NCBI RefSeq assembly: GCF_004331995.1
Contig: NZ_SJDT01000006.1
Span: 54,998-118,997, forward strand
DNA from: Arcanobacterium bovis
GTDB lineage: Bacteria; Actinomycetota; Actinomycetes; Actinomycetales; Actinomycetaceae
Direction of reading: 5' to 3'
Length of the DNA: 64,000 nucleotides
Made by a program: the position numbers and the translations under genes. How positions within the stretch are numbered: the stretch's first letter is position 1; every line of letters starts with the position of its first letter. Positions 63,972-64,000 of the stretch are shown in pieces. Below the pieces are notes generated by a model that did no database searches, was not told where the DNA came from, and worked only from the letters and a program-made list of their open reading frames with translations.

Positions 63972-64000
63972 CCCAAAGCCTGCTCCATTTAGGGCTAAAG

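Overview
The window reads as a contiguous chromosomal piece of a moderate-GC (about half GC by eye) actinobacterium. I infer an Actinomycetaceae-type organism close to Arcanobacterium or Trueperella, but the genus is not proven by anything I can compute here. Supporting signs: a eukaryote-like IleS behind a short-Stem-I T-box, paired clpP1/clpP2, a mycothiol-type Rv2466c-family protein, S16 and trigger factor with long charged tails, a DtxR-type operator, and gene order pepN - Rv2466c-like - rpiB ... tRNA-Gly - tRNA-Pro - tig - clpP1 - clpP2 - clpX - valS. From memory, that order resembles the mycobacterial neighbourhood, with blocks inserted. No rRNA, IS element, prophage or CRISPR array is visible.

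Layout. 1-8.0 kb: pepN (cut by the window edge), an Rv2466c-like thioredoxin-fold protein, M13 peptidase, rpiB, then a cysK-cysE operon on the minus strand behind a leader that encodes a small cysteine-rich peptide, and a YigZ/IMPACT protein. 8.2-13.8 kb: rpmF and the proline utilisation pair putP-putA. 14.0-17.8 kb: a four-gene Mn/Zn ABC transporter operon behind a strong DtxR/MntR-type box. 17.8-18.8 kb: a gene-poor stretch with tRNA-Gly(TCC), tRNA-Pro(TGG), a 19-bp duplication of the tRNA-Gly 3' end and a tRNA-like fold. 19.0-28.7 kb: tig, clpP1, clpP2, clpX, a chorismate mutase, an acyl-CoA synthetase and valS. 28.8-32.1 kb: a CofE-like protein, the Kup potassium transporter and a DUF1801 protein.

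32.4-37.7 kb holds the most unusual unit: a tight six-gene operon with a class III aminotransferase (GSA-aminomutase-like), a transketolase split into two subunits, a VOC-family metalloenzyme, and two related proteins of unknown function that flank the enzymes. I do not recognise this as a described pathway. Convergent to it lies a sugar ABC transporter of the ChvE/GguAB (MmsEAB) type with a palindromic operator at its promoter.

42.4-64 kb: alanine dehydrogenase, proC, an SDR oxidoreductase, T-box-ileS-folC-ndk, smc - small membrane protein - ftsY - ffh (chromosome segregation and SRP targeting), an amidohydrolase, a CDF metal transporter, and the ribosomal operon rpsP-khpA-rimM-trmD-rplS. 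In that operon TrmD is fused to a GNAT acetyltransferase domain.

A recurring theme is long, near-perfect hairpins at gene ends, usually without a clear U tract, several sharing a GTGGG/CCCAC core. They are probably the organism's main bidirectional terminators.
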